The notes under the pieces are model-generated. The model saw only the letters and a program-made list of their open reading frames with translations, was not told where the DNA came from and ran no database searches. A program made the translations under genes and the position numbers. DNA of 64,000 nucleotides from Lichenihabitans psoromatis (GTDB lineage Bacteria > Pseudomonadota > Alphaproteobacteria > Rhizobiales > Beijerinckiaceae): the NCBI RefSeq assembly GCF_004323635.1, contig NZ_CP036515.1:4217501-4281500 (forward strand), in the 5' to 3' direction. Below, piece after piece: positions 17,834 to 26,307 of the stretch; positions within the stretch are counted from its first letter, which is position 1, and each line of letters begins with the position of its first letter.

Positions 17834-17921
17834 TCGAACCAAAGCAGCGCCAAGGCGGCGCTGCTCATCGTCTCACGTCGACCCATCCGACGCTCCTCTG
17901 AAAACCACGAGGCGGCCGCGG

Positions 17922-18188
17922 TCAGGTGTCCGGGGTCGCTTTGTGCTTACGCGTCCGCTTGTGATGAGCAGGCACCGGCGGTTCCATGGGGGCCGCTTGA
18001 GCGACCGGAGGCGGCGGGGGCGCAGCTACATCGATCGGCGGGGTTTGCGGGCAAAACGCAAAGTTGATCAAGCCGCAGACGACATTGGGGCTGGACCCGA
18101 GGGTCGAGTCTTGTGCCAGCGCCGGCACGGATGCGACTGCGAACAGCCCCGCGACACCAAGACTGCCCAGGAGGCGGACCATGTTCAT
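17922..18188 (-). CDS. Small exported proline-rich protein
   Basis: An 88-residue secreted protein of unknown function. It has a signal peptide (MVRLLGSLGVAGLFAVASVPALAQ), a short segment with two Cys residues (VVCGLINFAFCPQTPP), a proline/alanine-rich linker, and a basic tail HKRTRKHKA. ATG 18188 is chosen because GAAAGGA lies about 6 bases upstream; ATG 18194 abuts that site. The two Cys may form a disulfide in the periplasm. Confidence 0.65.
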   Translation of the reverse strand: MNMVRLLGSLGVAGLFAVASVPALAQDSTLGSSPNVVCGLINFAFCPQTPPIDVAAPPPPPVAQAAPMEPPVPAHHKRTRKHKATPDT

Positions 18189-18333
18189 CGACATTCCTTT
18201 CGAGCGACCGGCGTGACCGCAGCCTACCAATAAGCCGCTGACTCGGCTGGTCAACGCGAAGTTTGGATGGCTCCCTTGCAGAACCTGCGGGGGATAACGG
18301 ACGACTCCGCGTGTCGCGTTTCATAAGAATCGC

Positions 18334-18810
18334 TTACGCGGCCGAGGCCCGCTTAGCGGCATCGTCCTTCAACCGATCCCGGCCGGACATGAACGGGCCG
18401 ACCGGATTTCGGGGCGGCGCAAAGGCCGCTAAGCCCGTTGCTTTCGGCATACCGATGTAGATCGCCTCGATGCCGCCTTTCGCGCTGTAGGCTTCGTGCC
18501 AGAAACCCGCGCCGTGCGAATCGCTCAGAAACTCGCGCCACCACACCGAATGGGGAGCGGACCGCGTGAACCGTTCGAGACAGTCGAGATCGCGCCAATA
18601 TTGCCTGAAACCCACATGGTTCCAGCCATACAAACACCTTTCCTCGCCAAGCAAACCCTCGGGCGGATCACGCTCGATCTCAGCGAAGCCCTTGCCCAAA
18701 CGCAGAAACGCCGGGATCGAGCGCAGCCGGTTCACTCTGAACCCCAGGAGCACCATGACAAGATCAGGATAAGCGCTGAGGTCGACGGTCTTGCGGTTTG
18801 TGCCTTGCAT
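18334..18810 (-). CDS. DUF4188 domain-containing protein (monooxygenase-like)
   Basis: A 158-residue protein of the DUF4188 group, ferredoxin-like-fold relatives of phenylacetaldoxime-dehydratase-type and antibiotic-monooxygenase-type proteins. Recognisable segments are DLVMVLLGFRVNRLRSIPAFLRLG, QYWRDLDCLERF near residue 70, WWREF, and GFWHEAYSAKGGIEAIYIGMP near 102-121. ATG 18810 has AGAGGAG about 8 bases upstream; the frame continues upstream but through the divergent tetR gene. It is divergent from the TetR gene and shares its operators, so it is probably the regulated target. Confidence 0.85.
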   Translation of the reverse strand: MQGTNRKTVDLSAYPDLVMVLLGFRVNRLRSIPAFLRLGKGFAEIERDPPEGLLGEERCLYGWNHVGFRQYWRDLDCLERFTRSAPHSVWWREFLSDSHGAGFWHEAYSAKGGIEAIYIGMPKATGLAAFAPPRNPVGPFMSGRDRLKDDAAKRASAA

Positions 18811-18825
18811 CGTGATGGCTCCTCT

Positions 18826-18868
18826 GCTTACAGTGTAAACATAGGGTGATGCGCTTACAGTGTAAACA
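18826..18868. promoter_or_regulatory. Two identical TetR-type operator sites
   Basis: The 16-mer GCTTACAGTGTAAACA occurs exactly twice (18826-18841 and 18853-18868), 27 bp apart start to start. Each contains the near-perfect palindrome TTACAGTGTAA. They fill the space between the DUF4188 gene and the tetR gene, and the second ends two bases before the tetR start codon. This is the expected arrangement for autoregulation and control of the divergent gene. Confidence 0.88.
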
Positions 18869-18870
18869 GA

Positions 18871-19422
18871 GTGGACGAGAAAAACGATCTCCGCACGCGG
18901 CTTATCCGGCAAGCCATGCTGCTCTTGGATGAACAGCCGGACGAGTTGACGCTGCGCGGCGTTGCCCGGGCTGCCGGTGTCTCGGCCATGGCGCCATATC
19001 GCCATTTCGCCGACAAAGCCGCGCTGATGAACACCGTGAAGGAGAGCGGCTTCGCGTCGCTGCGGGAGGTGCTGATCGAGGCCGACCGTGCCGAGAACGA
19101 CCAGGCGGCCCTCGTCGCACAGGGGCTCGCCTATATCGCTTTCGCGGTCGCGCATCCCGCCTTGTTCCGACTGATGTTCACCGACCCGAAACTCGACGCG
19201 CTCTCCGAGCCTCCCAGCGGCGACACGGCCTATGGTGTGTTGGCCGGCCGCATCGCGAAGCTTCTGCCCGATCGTGCCGCGACGGCCGTGACGGCGGCTT
19301 GGGCAATGGTGCATGGTCTTGCGACCCTCACGCTCGATGGGCGGCTATCGCGCGATTCTGGTCACGCCCGAGCGGTCCTCGATCTTTTCGTGGATGGTCT
19401 CGGCCGCGCTGGGCAACACTGA
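18871..19422 (+). CDS. TetR/AcrR family regulator with WHG domain
   Basis: A 183-residue repressor. The N-terminal HTH covers about residues 8-55 (LTLRGVARAAGVSAMAPYRHFADKAALM). The C-terminal ligand domain contains AAWAMVHGLATL, the WHG signature. GTG 18871 is the only start that keeps the whole HTH; the sequence just before it is operator rather than a Shine-Dalgarno site, so the mRNA may be leaderless. It likely represses itself and the divergent DUF4188 gene through the two operators. Confidence 0.92.
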   Translation: MDEKNDLRTRLIRQAMLLLDEQPDELTLRGVARAAGVSAMAPYRHFADKAALMNTVKESGFASLREVLIEADRAENDQAALVAQGLAYIAFAVAHPALFRLMFTDPKLDALSEPPSGDTAYGVLAGRIAKLLPDRAATAVTAAWAMVHGLATLTLDGRLSRDSGHARAVLDLFVDGLGRAGQH

Positions 19423-19541
19423 AACGACAGGCAGCTCGAGTGAGAACGGGCGGACGATCGCGGCTTTGCACGTCGGCTCGTGCTCGCCTAATCTGACGGC
19501 AGGCTGGGTGGCTGCGCAGCTTGCGGAGGAGGAACTGCAGC

Positions 19542-20036
19542 ATGGCTTTCCGGATTGCGATCGCGGCCCTTGGGATCGCGCTGTTTGCAGCACCCGCCCG
19601 AGCGACGGACACCAAGGCCGAAATCGACTTCGTGACACGGGCATCCAACGCCAATCTCTTCGCGATCGCGGAATCACGGCTGGCTCTCGACCATGCCACC
19701 GATCCTCGGCTGACAGCTTTCGCGCGCCGCATGATCGATGAGCATGAAACGACGGAGGCGGCGCTCGGGCCGGCGGCGTCCGGTTCCGGCGTGACGGTTC
19801 CGATGACGCTCGATCCCGATCATCAGGCGCGCGTGGCGATGCTGCGTGCAACGTTCGGCGCACCCTTCGACAAAGCCTATGTGGCCGATCAGGCGGAGAA
19901 CCACTCCAACGCTCTGACGCTCTATGCCGACTACATGCTGCTCGGCGAGGATGCGGGCCTGAAGGCTTTCGCGACCACGATGATCCCGGTCGCAGAGGCG
20001 CAGTTCAAAGCCGCCCAGGCGCTCTCGGCGGAGTGA
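19542..20036 (+). CDS. DUF4142 domain-containing exported protein
   Basis: A 164-residue periplasmic protein. The signal peptide is AFRIAIAALGIALFAAPARA, followed by a ferritin-like four-helix DUF4142 domain: DFVTRASNANLFAIAESRLAL, FARRMIDEHETTEAAL near residue 66, and FDKAYVADQAENHSNALTLYADY near 111. ATG 19542 follows GGAGGAGG at good spacing. The family is widespread in envelope-stress contexts but has no agreed activity. Its last 32 bases overlap, in antisense, the end of a decayed monooxygenase gene. Confidence 0.92.
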   Translation: MAFRIAIAALGIALFAAPARATDTKAEIDFVTRASNANLFAIAESRLALDHATDPRLTAFARRMIDEHETTEAALGPAASGSGVTVPMTLDPDHQARVAMLRATFGAPFDKAYVADQAENHSNALTLYADYMLLGEDAGLKAFATTMIPVAEAQFKAAQALSAE

Positions 20037-20151
20037 ACCAGCGGCGAAGCGCCTCCTTCAAACCGTCGAGGCTGTCACCCTGCCCGACCCAGGCCACACA
20101 AGCGTCGGGACGGATCAGCATCGACGGGCCTCGATCGACCGTTGTCTCCCA
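20005..20151 (-). pseudogene. C-terminal remnant of an FAD-dependent aromatic monooxygenase
   Basis: On the minus strand a short frame reads GPSMLIRPDACVAWVGQGD, then GLKEALRRWF and a stop at 20005. This is the usual C-terminal signature (RPD-x-VAW and L-x-x-AL-x-x-WF) of PheA/TfdB/Rox-type flavin monooxygenases. A TAG stop lies just upstream in frame, and no FAD-binding N-terminal part is found in the next kilobase. It is therefore a truncated relic, about 40 of roughly 500 residues. Confidence 0.7.
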
Positions 20152-20495
20152 CGACTATCGTTGCGCCTTGGACGACCCATGGCCCCGCTCCAAGCAGAAA
20201 CGGACGCACCGCAGACCATTCTTTATCGATCACGTCATTCAAACAGTGCTAGGTCTCCAAGCAATTTTGACCATCCGGCCACGGCCTTCGACTGTCAAAA
20301 TCCAACATGTGATTGAAACTGACGGGCCGAAGTCCAAGTACCCAAGTAGCCTCTAAGGTGAATCAGCTTTCATTCGGGAATACGGACTATGTTGAATGCA
20401 GCCGTGCCGGCCATCATGTGCGCGCTCGCAGCTTTTGGGGTCGGTTGCTATCTATTCAGGCGGGGATGAGCGTCCAGCAGGTGACGCATCGGCGT
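20152..20495. other. Non-coding stretch, 344 bp, in a decayed region
   Basis: No supported gene. The first half is unusually AT-rich for this window. One 26-codon hydrophobic frame starts at ATG 20390 (MLNAAVPAIMCALAAFGVG) but is too short to call. It lies beside a monooxygenase relic, so it is probably eroded DNA. Confidence 0.5.
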
Positions 20496-20702
20496 TCACC
20501 ACGGGCGGTAACCTGATCGTCGTTCCACCTCGACCAGCACGCGCGTCCAAGAGCCGCGCTTGTCGGCTTCTCCGGCGCTCAAAACGGCATGTCGAGCCAT
20601 ATCGAGGGCGCCACGACCATGGTTGCGGATAAGCCTCTCGCATCCGCGTGACGCAGAGTGATCCAAGAGGAAGAAGAGCGAACGACGAAGCAGGGTGGCC
20701 AT
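20496..20702 (-). CDS. Small basic hypothetical protein
   Basis: A 68-residue protein, rich in Arg and Leu, beginning MATLLRRSLFFLLDHSASRG and ending GYRPW. It is called mainly on the strength of its translation start: ATG 20702 is preceded by CCGAAGGAGGGTCT, one of the best Shine-Dalgarno sequences in the window. No family is recognised. It could be a small Arg-rich cytosolic protein; it lies outside the genomic island, about 300 bp from its left end. Confidence 0.55.
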   Translation of the reverse strand: MATLLRRSLFFLLDHSASRGCERLIRNHGRGALDMARHAVLSAGEADKRGSWTRVLVEVERRSGYRPW

Positions 20703-21006
20703 AGACCCTCCTTCGGATCCTTGGAAACTCAATCGCTCACCTTGCCAAGACATTCAAAGCGCGGATCGTCACATGCGGAGAAGGCAAGTCGAAAGTCTCT
20801 GTCGACGCGGAACCTCGATCTGAAACGATTACCAGATCATAACCCGGCAGAGACTCGACACAGAGAAGGCGTCGTCGTCGCGTTACGATACGCGGCATCC
20901 CCAAGGTCACATTCGCTCTATTGATCCTACGGAGGATCACGCCAGTAGAGGACCTTACGCGACACCATGTTTGGGGTCGTCGATGACAATGCGGTGAAGC
21001 CTGCTG
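20703..21006. other. Intergenic stretch, 304 bp, left of the island junction
   Basis: It should contain the promoter of the small minus-strand gene at 20496. A 53-67 residue minus-strand frame (20737-20898 or to 20940) exists but has a weak start and no recognisable family. I see no repeat other than the att site that begins at 21007. Confidence 0.45.
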
Positions 21007-21060
21007 ATTGCTGGCGCACCCGACACGATTCGAACGTGTGACCTCTGCCTTCGGAGGGCA
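21007..21060. repeat. Left attachment site: 54-bp copy of the tRNA-Arg 3' part
   Basis: This sequence is identical over 54 bp to 31432-31485, which covers the last 49 nt of the tRNA-Arg(CCG) gene plus 5 bp beyond its CCA end. Here the 5' half of the tRNA is missing and the flanking bases differ. It is therefore the partial tRNA copy left at the far end of an integrated element. The integrase gene starts about 180 bp to its right. Confidence 0.95.
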
Positions 21061-21175
21061 AAGGCTTCGAGCTGTTGACGGACATCCTAGATAGCCGACA
21101 CCACCTCAACCCATTGAGGGTGAACGAACAACGATGTATGGTGGTTTCCGTTGATGGCCCTGACTTGCCGCAAGC

Positions 21176-21195
21176 GTGCTACCCCGGTGCTACCC
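21176..21195. repeat. Double GTGCTACCC motif near the left island end (possible integrase arm site)
   Basis: Two GTGCTACCC units in tandem, forming a 20-bp string that recurs exactly at 31370-31389 just inside the right island end. Its position between the att site and the integrase gene, and the pairing of copies at the two ends, fits arm-type integrase or excisionase binding sites. Confidence 0.6.
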
Positions 21196-21241
21196 TGGGG
21201 TTCGTGCGCGGCGAGGCGGGTGAACGGAAAGATTGCTGGCG

Positions 21242-22507
21242 ATGGCGCAGGGTCGGATCACAAAGCGCTTGATTGACGCGCTTCAGGCGGACGGACGCGA
21301 CGCTGTCACTTGGGACGGCGAACTGACGGGATTCGGCGTGCGCATGCGGCCCTCGGGTGCGAAGTCGTTCATCGTCTCCTATCGTCTCGGCGGGCGGAAT
21401 GCGCCGATGCGAAAGGTGACGATAGGGGCGGTCGGCAAGATTGATGTCGAGAAGGCGCGGGCCGAGGCGAGACGCATCCTGGCGGGGGCAGAACTTGGGC
21501 AGGATCGTGCCGCAGACCTCGCACGGTCTCGCGCGGAACTCAGCATCGCAGGTTTATGCGACCTCTACCTTGCCGAGGGGTGCGAGACGAAAAAGGCCAG
21601 CACGCTTGCAACCGATCGCGGGCGCATCGAGCGACACATCAAGCCGCTGCTCGGCGGGAAACGGGTTGGCGAACTGACGCGTATTGATGTCGAGCGTTTC
21701 ATGCGTGATGTCGCGAACGGCAAGACCGCCGCCGATATTCGAACGAAGAAGCACGGTCGGGCAATCGTAGAGGGTGGCAAAGGCACGGCGACCCGGACCA
21801 TCGGTCTCCTTGGTGGCATTCTGACGTTTGCCGTCGTACGCGGCATGCGGGCCGACAATCCGGTGCGGGGGGTCAAGCGCTATACGGACAAAAAGGGGCA
21901 AGTCTTTCTATCGGCGGAGCAGCTCGGCAAGGTCGGCGCTGCGCTGGCCGAAGCAGAACGTCAGGGCGCCAATCCGTCGGCGGTGGCGATCATTCGGCTC
22001 CTCGCATTCACTGGGGCAAGGAAGGGTGAAATCGTTGGTCTAAGGAAAGACGAACTCGACCTCACACGCGGCTACCTCCGGCTTCACGATTCGAAAACGG
22101 GGCAGAAGGCGATCCCGATCGGCGCACCAGCAATTGAGGTTTTGACCGGATTGCCCATGCTTGAGGGTACGCCGTTCGTTTTCCCCGCATCGACAGGCGC
22201 GATGTCATTCCAGGGTGTCGAGAAGGTCTGGCGGAAGGTGCGGGTCGCGGCTGGCTTCCCCAATCTTCGGCTTCACGATCTAAGGCACAGCTACGCCTCG
22301 GCGGGCTTGGCACGCGGCGATAGCCTCTCTGTCATTGGCGCAATCCTTGGGCATGCCGACGTGAAGACGACCAGTCGCTACGCCCATCTCGCCGACGATC
22401 CAATCCGGGCGGCGGCGAACGGCATCGCCCGGTCGGTTCAGGCTGCCTTCGAAAACCAGCCTGCCGCGCGCGTGATCCCTCTTCGGAGCACAGGAAGTTC
22501 GTCTTAA
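21242..22507 (+). CDS. Tyrosine-type integrase (P4-like, arm-binding DUF4102 domain)
   Basis: A 421-residue integrase. The N-terminal arm-binding domain reads ITKRLIDAL, DGELTGFGVRMRPSGAKSF and YRLGG; a SAM-like core-binding domain follows (about 100-200); and the catalytic domain has Arg in TGARKGE near residue 258, HDLRHSY near 340, GHADVKTTSRYAHL near 363-376 with the nucleophile Tyr. All catalytic residues are present. ATG 21242 has GGAAAG upstream. It lies beside the left partial tRNA-Arg copy and probably catalysed insertion at that tRNA. Confidence 0.95.
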   Translation: MAQGRITKRLIDALQADGRDAVTWDGELTGFGVRMRPSGAKSFIVSYRLGGRNAPMRKVTIGAVGKIDVEKARAEARRILAGAELGQDRAADLARSRAELSIAGLCDLYLAEGCETKKASTLATDRGRIERHIKPLLGGKRVGELTRIDVERFMRDVANGKTAADIRTKKHGRAIVEGGKGTATRTIGLLGGILTFAVVRGMRADNPVRGVKRYTDKKGQVFLSAEQLGKVGAALAEAERQGANPSAVAIIRLLAFTGARKGEIVGLRKDELDLTRGYLRLHDSKTGQKAIPIGAPAIEVLTGLPMLEGTPFVFPASTGAMSFQGVEKVWRKVRVAAGFPNLRLHDLRHSYASAGLARGDSLSVIGAILGHADVKTTSRYAHLADDPIRAAANGIARSVQAAFENQPAARVIPLRSTGSSS

Positions 22508-22641
22508 CTGGCGCGGCGGCCGAACGCCAACCCGCCCGCCTTTGCTGGCTGTTGGCGCTTATTGCCCCACCCGCGCACCAGCATGGCGTCGTCTCTTGTC
22601 GAATTCTACACCACGCCTTGCACGGGCTGCCGCCCGCCTGC

Positions 22642-23574
22642 TCACTCGAAGAAATCTTCGTCCACCTTTTTTACAGGAAGCACCTCCTCGATTCGACAGC
22701 CCACGTTGTGGCGGATCATCAGACGGGTCAGTTGCTCGCCGTCGATCAGCACGATGCGCTTGCTCAGGTAGTCGGCGGTTTCGCGGGCGCTGCTTGTGAA
22801 GCTTGAGGTGGTGACGAACAGGCCCTTCGCGGCCTTGTGACGGTCCAGGCTGCCGAAGAAGTCGCGGATCGCGCCCGGCCCGACGCTGTTGCCGGCGGCG
22901 TAGCGTTTGGCCTGGATATAGATTCGGTCAAGCCCGAGGGCGTCCTGATCGATCACACCGTCCACACCATCGTCGCCGCTACGGCCGAGGGCGCGACCGG
23001 CGTCCGCAGCCGAGCCGCCATAGCCCATAGCCAGCAGCAGGTTCACGATCAGCCGCTCGAAGAACTCCGGCGGTGCCGCGCGCACGCGGTCCAGAAGGTC
23101 CTCGGCCAGCGCCGCCTCGATCTGACGATGCGCAGCGCGCATAGTCTCGTCCGGCGTCCGGTAGGCGGCGTCGCTTGGATCGGGAATGACCTCATCGTAG
23201 GTTGACTGAGCGGATCGGTTGCTGAATTGGCGAAATTCCTCGAAGCGGCTGAGGAAGCGATTGTCGATCCGCTCGGGTTTGGTGGCGAGCACGTCGGAGC
23301 CGCGCTTGGTCAGTTGGAAATGGGCCCGCCGGGTCGCCTCCACCAGCCCCGCCTTGGCCAGGTAGGTCTTGGCCCAATGGACGCGGTTGGCGAAAATGGT
23401 CTGGCGGCCTGAGGCCAGCAGGGCGGCCCGCGCCCCCTCGCTCAGCCCCAGCTCGTCGCCGAGGCGCTGCACTACCGCGCCGATACGTTGTTCTCCGTCG
23501 GCGGCAGCCCGCAGCACCGGCAGCATGATGCTCTGATAGTCGGGGAGGGCATCGACGGGATCGGGCGCGGTCAT
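22642..23574 (-). CDS. Mrr-like restriction endonuclease
   Basis: A 310-residue protein with an N-terminal winged-helix Mrr_N domain (LPVLRAAADGEQRIGAVVQ onward) and a C-terminal Mrr_cat nuclease domain near residues 165-285. The nuclease motif is GDDGVDGVIDQD followed by IYIQAKRY, a D-(Q)xK active site of the PD-(D/E)xK fold. Mrr enzymes cut methylated DNA (type IV restriction). Its ATG overlaps the hsdS stop as ATGA, making it the fourth gene of the type I operon. In this position it might add a nuclease to the type I complex or act separately. Confidence 0.92.
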   Translation of the reverse strand: MTAPDPVDALPDYQSIMLPVLRAAADGEQRIGAVVQRLGDELGLSEGARAALLASGRQTIFANRVHWAKTYLAKAGLVEATRRAHFQLTKRGSDVLATKPERIDNRFLSRFEEFRQFSNRSAQSTYDEVIPDPSDAAYRTPDETMRAAHRQIEAALAEDLLDRVRAAPPEFFERLIVNLLLAMGYGGSAADAGRALGRSGDDGVDGVIDQDALGLDRIYIQAKRYAAGNSVGPGAIRDFFGSLDRHKAAKGLFVTTSSFTSSARETADYLSKRIVLIDGEQLTRLMIRHNVGCRIEEVLPVKKVDEDFFE

Positions 23575-24677
23575 CCGAACACCTCTGCCGACAGCCCGGC
23601 GGCCATGGCTTCCGCCTTGGAGGCAGCAACGTCTAGATGGCGCGCGAGGGAACCAAGGCGCCCGGCTTGCTCGAAGAAGGCGGTTTGCAGCGGCAAAGGG
23701 GGAACCCAGACCGGCAATTGCCCGAGCTGAGTCTTATTGATCGACGCTATCCCGGTTGTCCGCTTCGCGACCCGCAGAAAATAGCCCCGCGCAGCCTCGC
23801 TTTGCATGAAGGCGCGAGCATAGTCGGGGACAACTGACTCGCCCATTCGCACGCGGAAGACGTGGTTCTGGTGCAGGCACAGCTCGACTTCACCTTGCCA
23901 TATCGCACATCTTCCGAGCTTGTCGATGTCGCCGCCCTCGGTCATGAGGAGGTCTCCGGGCAATAGTCTGCATCGGACCCGATCATCATCGGTGGCGTCG
24001 ATCATCTTGATGTCGGATAGATCGAGGCGATCGGCCTGCACGTTGGCTACCCGCAGATAGGGGGTCGGCTCGGTCGGCGTGCCGTTCATTTTTCGCCCTT
24101 TGGTCAATCCTGAACCGATGTCCGCCAATTCGGCCAGCGGTTGGACCGGCCACCCCTTGGGGTTGGTGGCGGGGTCGCCGAAGGTGTCGAGGAAGAGGGC
24201 GGGGATGATGGCGCGGGCCTTGGCGCGGGCGGCGTCGGCGCGGCGCCTGATCTCCGCCGCCCGGTCCAACAGCCCCACAATCCGACGCTGCTCGTCGAGC
24301 GGTGGAAGCCTCGTCGGGACACGATAGGCGTGCTCGCGATTAAGGCCGGGAACGCCCGTTGCCGAATTCAACTCTGTAAGCCGAGCTACCAGCAGCATGT
24401 AAAAAAGATAGCGAAAGTCCACGGAAACGCCCGGCTTGGGCATTGCGTAATAGGTCGTGTCGATGGGAAATGCAGGTCCTGGTTCATACTGCACCTCACC
24501 AATGGAACCTTTTCGACCGACAACAATGACAGGCCCGGTTACAAGCGCCTCATCATGCCAGCCTGTTATCCCGTTGGAGCCATAGACAGGAACATTTCCG
24601 GGACGACGAAGCGCAGCGGGAAGTGATCGCCCATATTCGAGAGTGATCACATCACCCAAAGAAACGCGGTTGTTCAA
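23571..24677 (-). CDS. hsdS: Type I restriction-modification specificity subunit
   Basis: A 368-residue HsdS that sets the DNA target. Two target-recognition domains are visible. The first covers about residues 1-135 and is followed by conserved helix PPLDEQRRIVGLLDRAAEIRRRADAARAKA. The second covers about 175-330 and is followed by the second conserved region VPPLPLQTAFFEQAGRL. ATG 24677 overlaps the hsdM stop. The target sequence cannot be read from the protein. Confidence 0.93.
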   Translation of the reverse strand: MNNRVSLGDVITLEYGRSLPAALRRPGNVPVYGSNGITGWHDEALVTGPVIVVGRKGSIGEVQYEPGPAFPIDTTYYAMPKPGVSVDFRYLFYMLLVARLTELNSATGVPGLNREHAYRVPTRLPPLDEQRRIVGLLDRAAEIRRRADAARAKARAIIPALFLDTFGDPATNPKGWPVQPLAELADIGSGLTKGRKMNGTPTEPTPYLRVANVQADRLDLSDIKMIDATDDDRVRCRLLPGDLLMTEGGDIDKLGRCAIWQGEVELCLHQNHVFRVRMGESVVPDYARAFMQSEAARGYFLRVAKRTTGIASINKTQLGQLPVWVPPLPLQTAFFEQAGRLGSLARHLDVAASKAEAMAAGLSAEVFG

Positions 24678-26299
24678 GCCACCGGCTCCGCGAGTTCAGC
24701 CGCCAGCGCCTCGATATCGCCGAGGATCGCCGCCGTTTCATCGCGCAACTCCGCCAGCAATTCGCGGGGATCACGGTGCTCCGCCGCCTCGCGGCTTTCG
24801 GGGCGGTAGCGGGAAGCGGAGAGGTTCCAATCCTCGCGCTCGATCACGCCCGCCTCGGCAAACCACCAGTTTTCCGTCCAGGCCCGCGCGGCATCGCGGT
24901 TCTGCCAATCCGCCAGCATCTCGCCTCGGCTGTTGAACGCGGCGATCAGACCCGGCAGGTCGTCGGCCTCGATCGGCTGTTCGTGGTTGGCGTCCAGCTT
25001 GAAGCCGTCATTGCTGGCATGGAGGAACATCACCTGTTCGGTGCGCCCGCCCCTGGCGAACACCAGCACCGATGTCTTCACCCCCGAATATGGCTGGAAC
25101 ACCCCGCCGGGCAACGACAACACCGCCTCGACCCGGTTGTTCTGCATCAGGATGCGGCGCAGTTCCTTGTGCGCGCCGGTGGAGCCGAACAGCACGCCCT
25201 CTGGCACGACGACTCCACAACGGCCGTTGGCCGCAAGATTGTCGATCATGTATTTGACGAACAGCAGTTCGGTTGCCGTCGATGTGCCGATGCGCACGTC
25301 ATCGACGATGCGATCACGGTCTAGCCGCCCGGAAAACGGCGGGTTGGCCAGCACCACGTCATGGCCATCCAGCGGCAAGCCACGCTCCGCCTTGGCCTGA
25401 CGGTCGAAGCTGGTCGTCAGCACGTTGCGCTTAAGGATGCGCACATCGGGCAGGCCGCGCAGGGCCAGGTTCATGCTGGCGAGGCTGACCATCTTCGGAT
25501 CGACATCGTTGCCGTAGAAGGTCGCGGCTTGCAGCTTGCGCCATTGCGCGGCGTTCAGCCGGTCGCCATAGCCGCGCTCGAAGGTCTTGCCCTCCAGTTC
25601 CGCCACGTCGCGGCCATTGGCCGAAGAATTGGCGAGGCGAATATGCTCATAGGCCGCCACAAGAAACCCGGCGGTGCCGGCGGCGGGGTCATAGACCGTC
25701 TCGCCGATCTTTGGGTCCACGAGATCGACGATGGCGCGGATGATATGCCGCGGCGTGCGGAACTGGCCAAGTTCACCGGCCTGCTTGATCTGGCGCAGTA
25801 CATGCTCGAACAAGTCGCCTTTGGTGTCGGGGTCCGCCTGTTCGAGGCGCAGTTCGTTCACCAGAGTCACGATCTGGGTCAGCACGGTCGGCTCGTCGAT
25901 GGACAGACGCGCCTGCGCCATGAAGCTCATGCCAAAGGCGTCGCCAATGGTGGCGAAGAACGGGAAAACTTCGTCGCGCACGAAGGTGACAAGCTGTTCA
26001 CCGGACATGGCGTTGGCCCAGATCGACCAGCGCATCCGTTCGCGCGGTACTGTCTCCACGCCTTTCGTCGGCGCGTTCAACGGATTGCGGAGCGTCCAGT
26101 CACCCGCGAAGAGGGAGGTGTAGTCGCGCCCGGTGGCCTTGGCCTGGCGCAGGTTGGCGCTGTCGATACCCTCGATCATGTAGAAGAAGAACAGGAAGCT
26201 GAGCTGCTCGGCATTGGACAGCGGATCGGGATAGCCGCCGCCATAGAGATAGTCGCGGATCTTATCCACCTTGCGGCGCATGTCGGGGGTGAAGGGCAT
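24674..26299 (-). CDS. hsdM: Type I restriction-modification DNA methyltransferase subunit
   Basis: A 541-residue N6-adenine methyltransferase. The N-terminal HsdM_N helical domain includes DYLYGGGYPDPLSNAEQLSFL. The SAM-binding motif I is YDPAAGTAGFL near residue 208 and the catalytic motif IV is NPPF near 320. ATG 26299 lies 8 bp after hsdR. It methylates host DNA at the HsdS-defined site and forms the modification core M2S. Confidence 0.96.
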   Translation of the reverse strand: MPFTPDMRRKVDKIRDYLYGGGYPDPLSNAEQLSFLFFFYMIEGIDSANLRQAKATGRDYTSLFAGDWTLRNPLNAPTKGVETVPRERMRWSIWANAMSGEQLVTFVRDEVFPFFATIGDAFGMSFMAQARLSIDEPTVLTQIVTLVNELRLEQADPDTKGDLFEHVLRQIKQAGELGQFRTPRHIIRAIVDLVDPKIGETVYDPAAGTAGFLVAAYEHIRLANSSANGRDVAELEGKTFERGYGDRLNAAQWRKLQAATFYGNDVDPKMVSLASMNLALRGLPDVRILKRNVLTTSFDRQAKAERGLPLDGHDVVLANPPFSGRLDRDRIVDDVRIGTSTATELLFVKYMIDNLAANGRCGVVVPEGVLFGSTGAHKELRRILMQNNRVEAVLSLPGGVFQPYSGVKTSVLVFARGGRTEQVMFLHASNDGFKLDANHEQPIEADDLPGLIAAFNSRGEMLADWQNRDAARAWTENWWFAEAGVIEREDWNLSASRYRPESREAAEHRDPRELLAELRDETAAILGDIEALAAELAEPVA

Positions 26300-26307
26300 A
26301 GGGTGCC

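Noticed and set aside
20927..21109. A short minus-strand frame covering the left att repeat
   Set aside because: Its sequence is the translated tRNA fragment and flanking DNA, as the same residues appear over the intact tRNA at 31437-31513.
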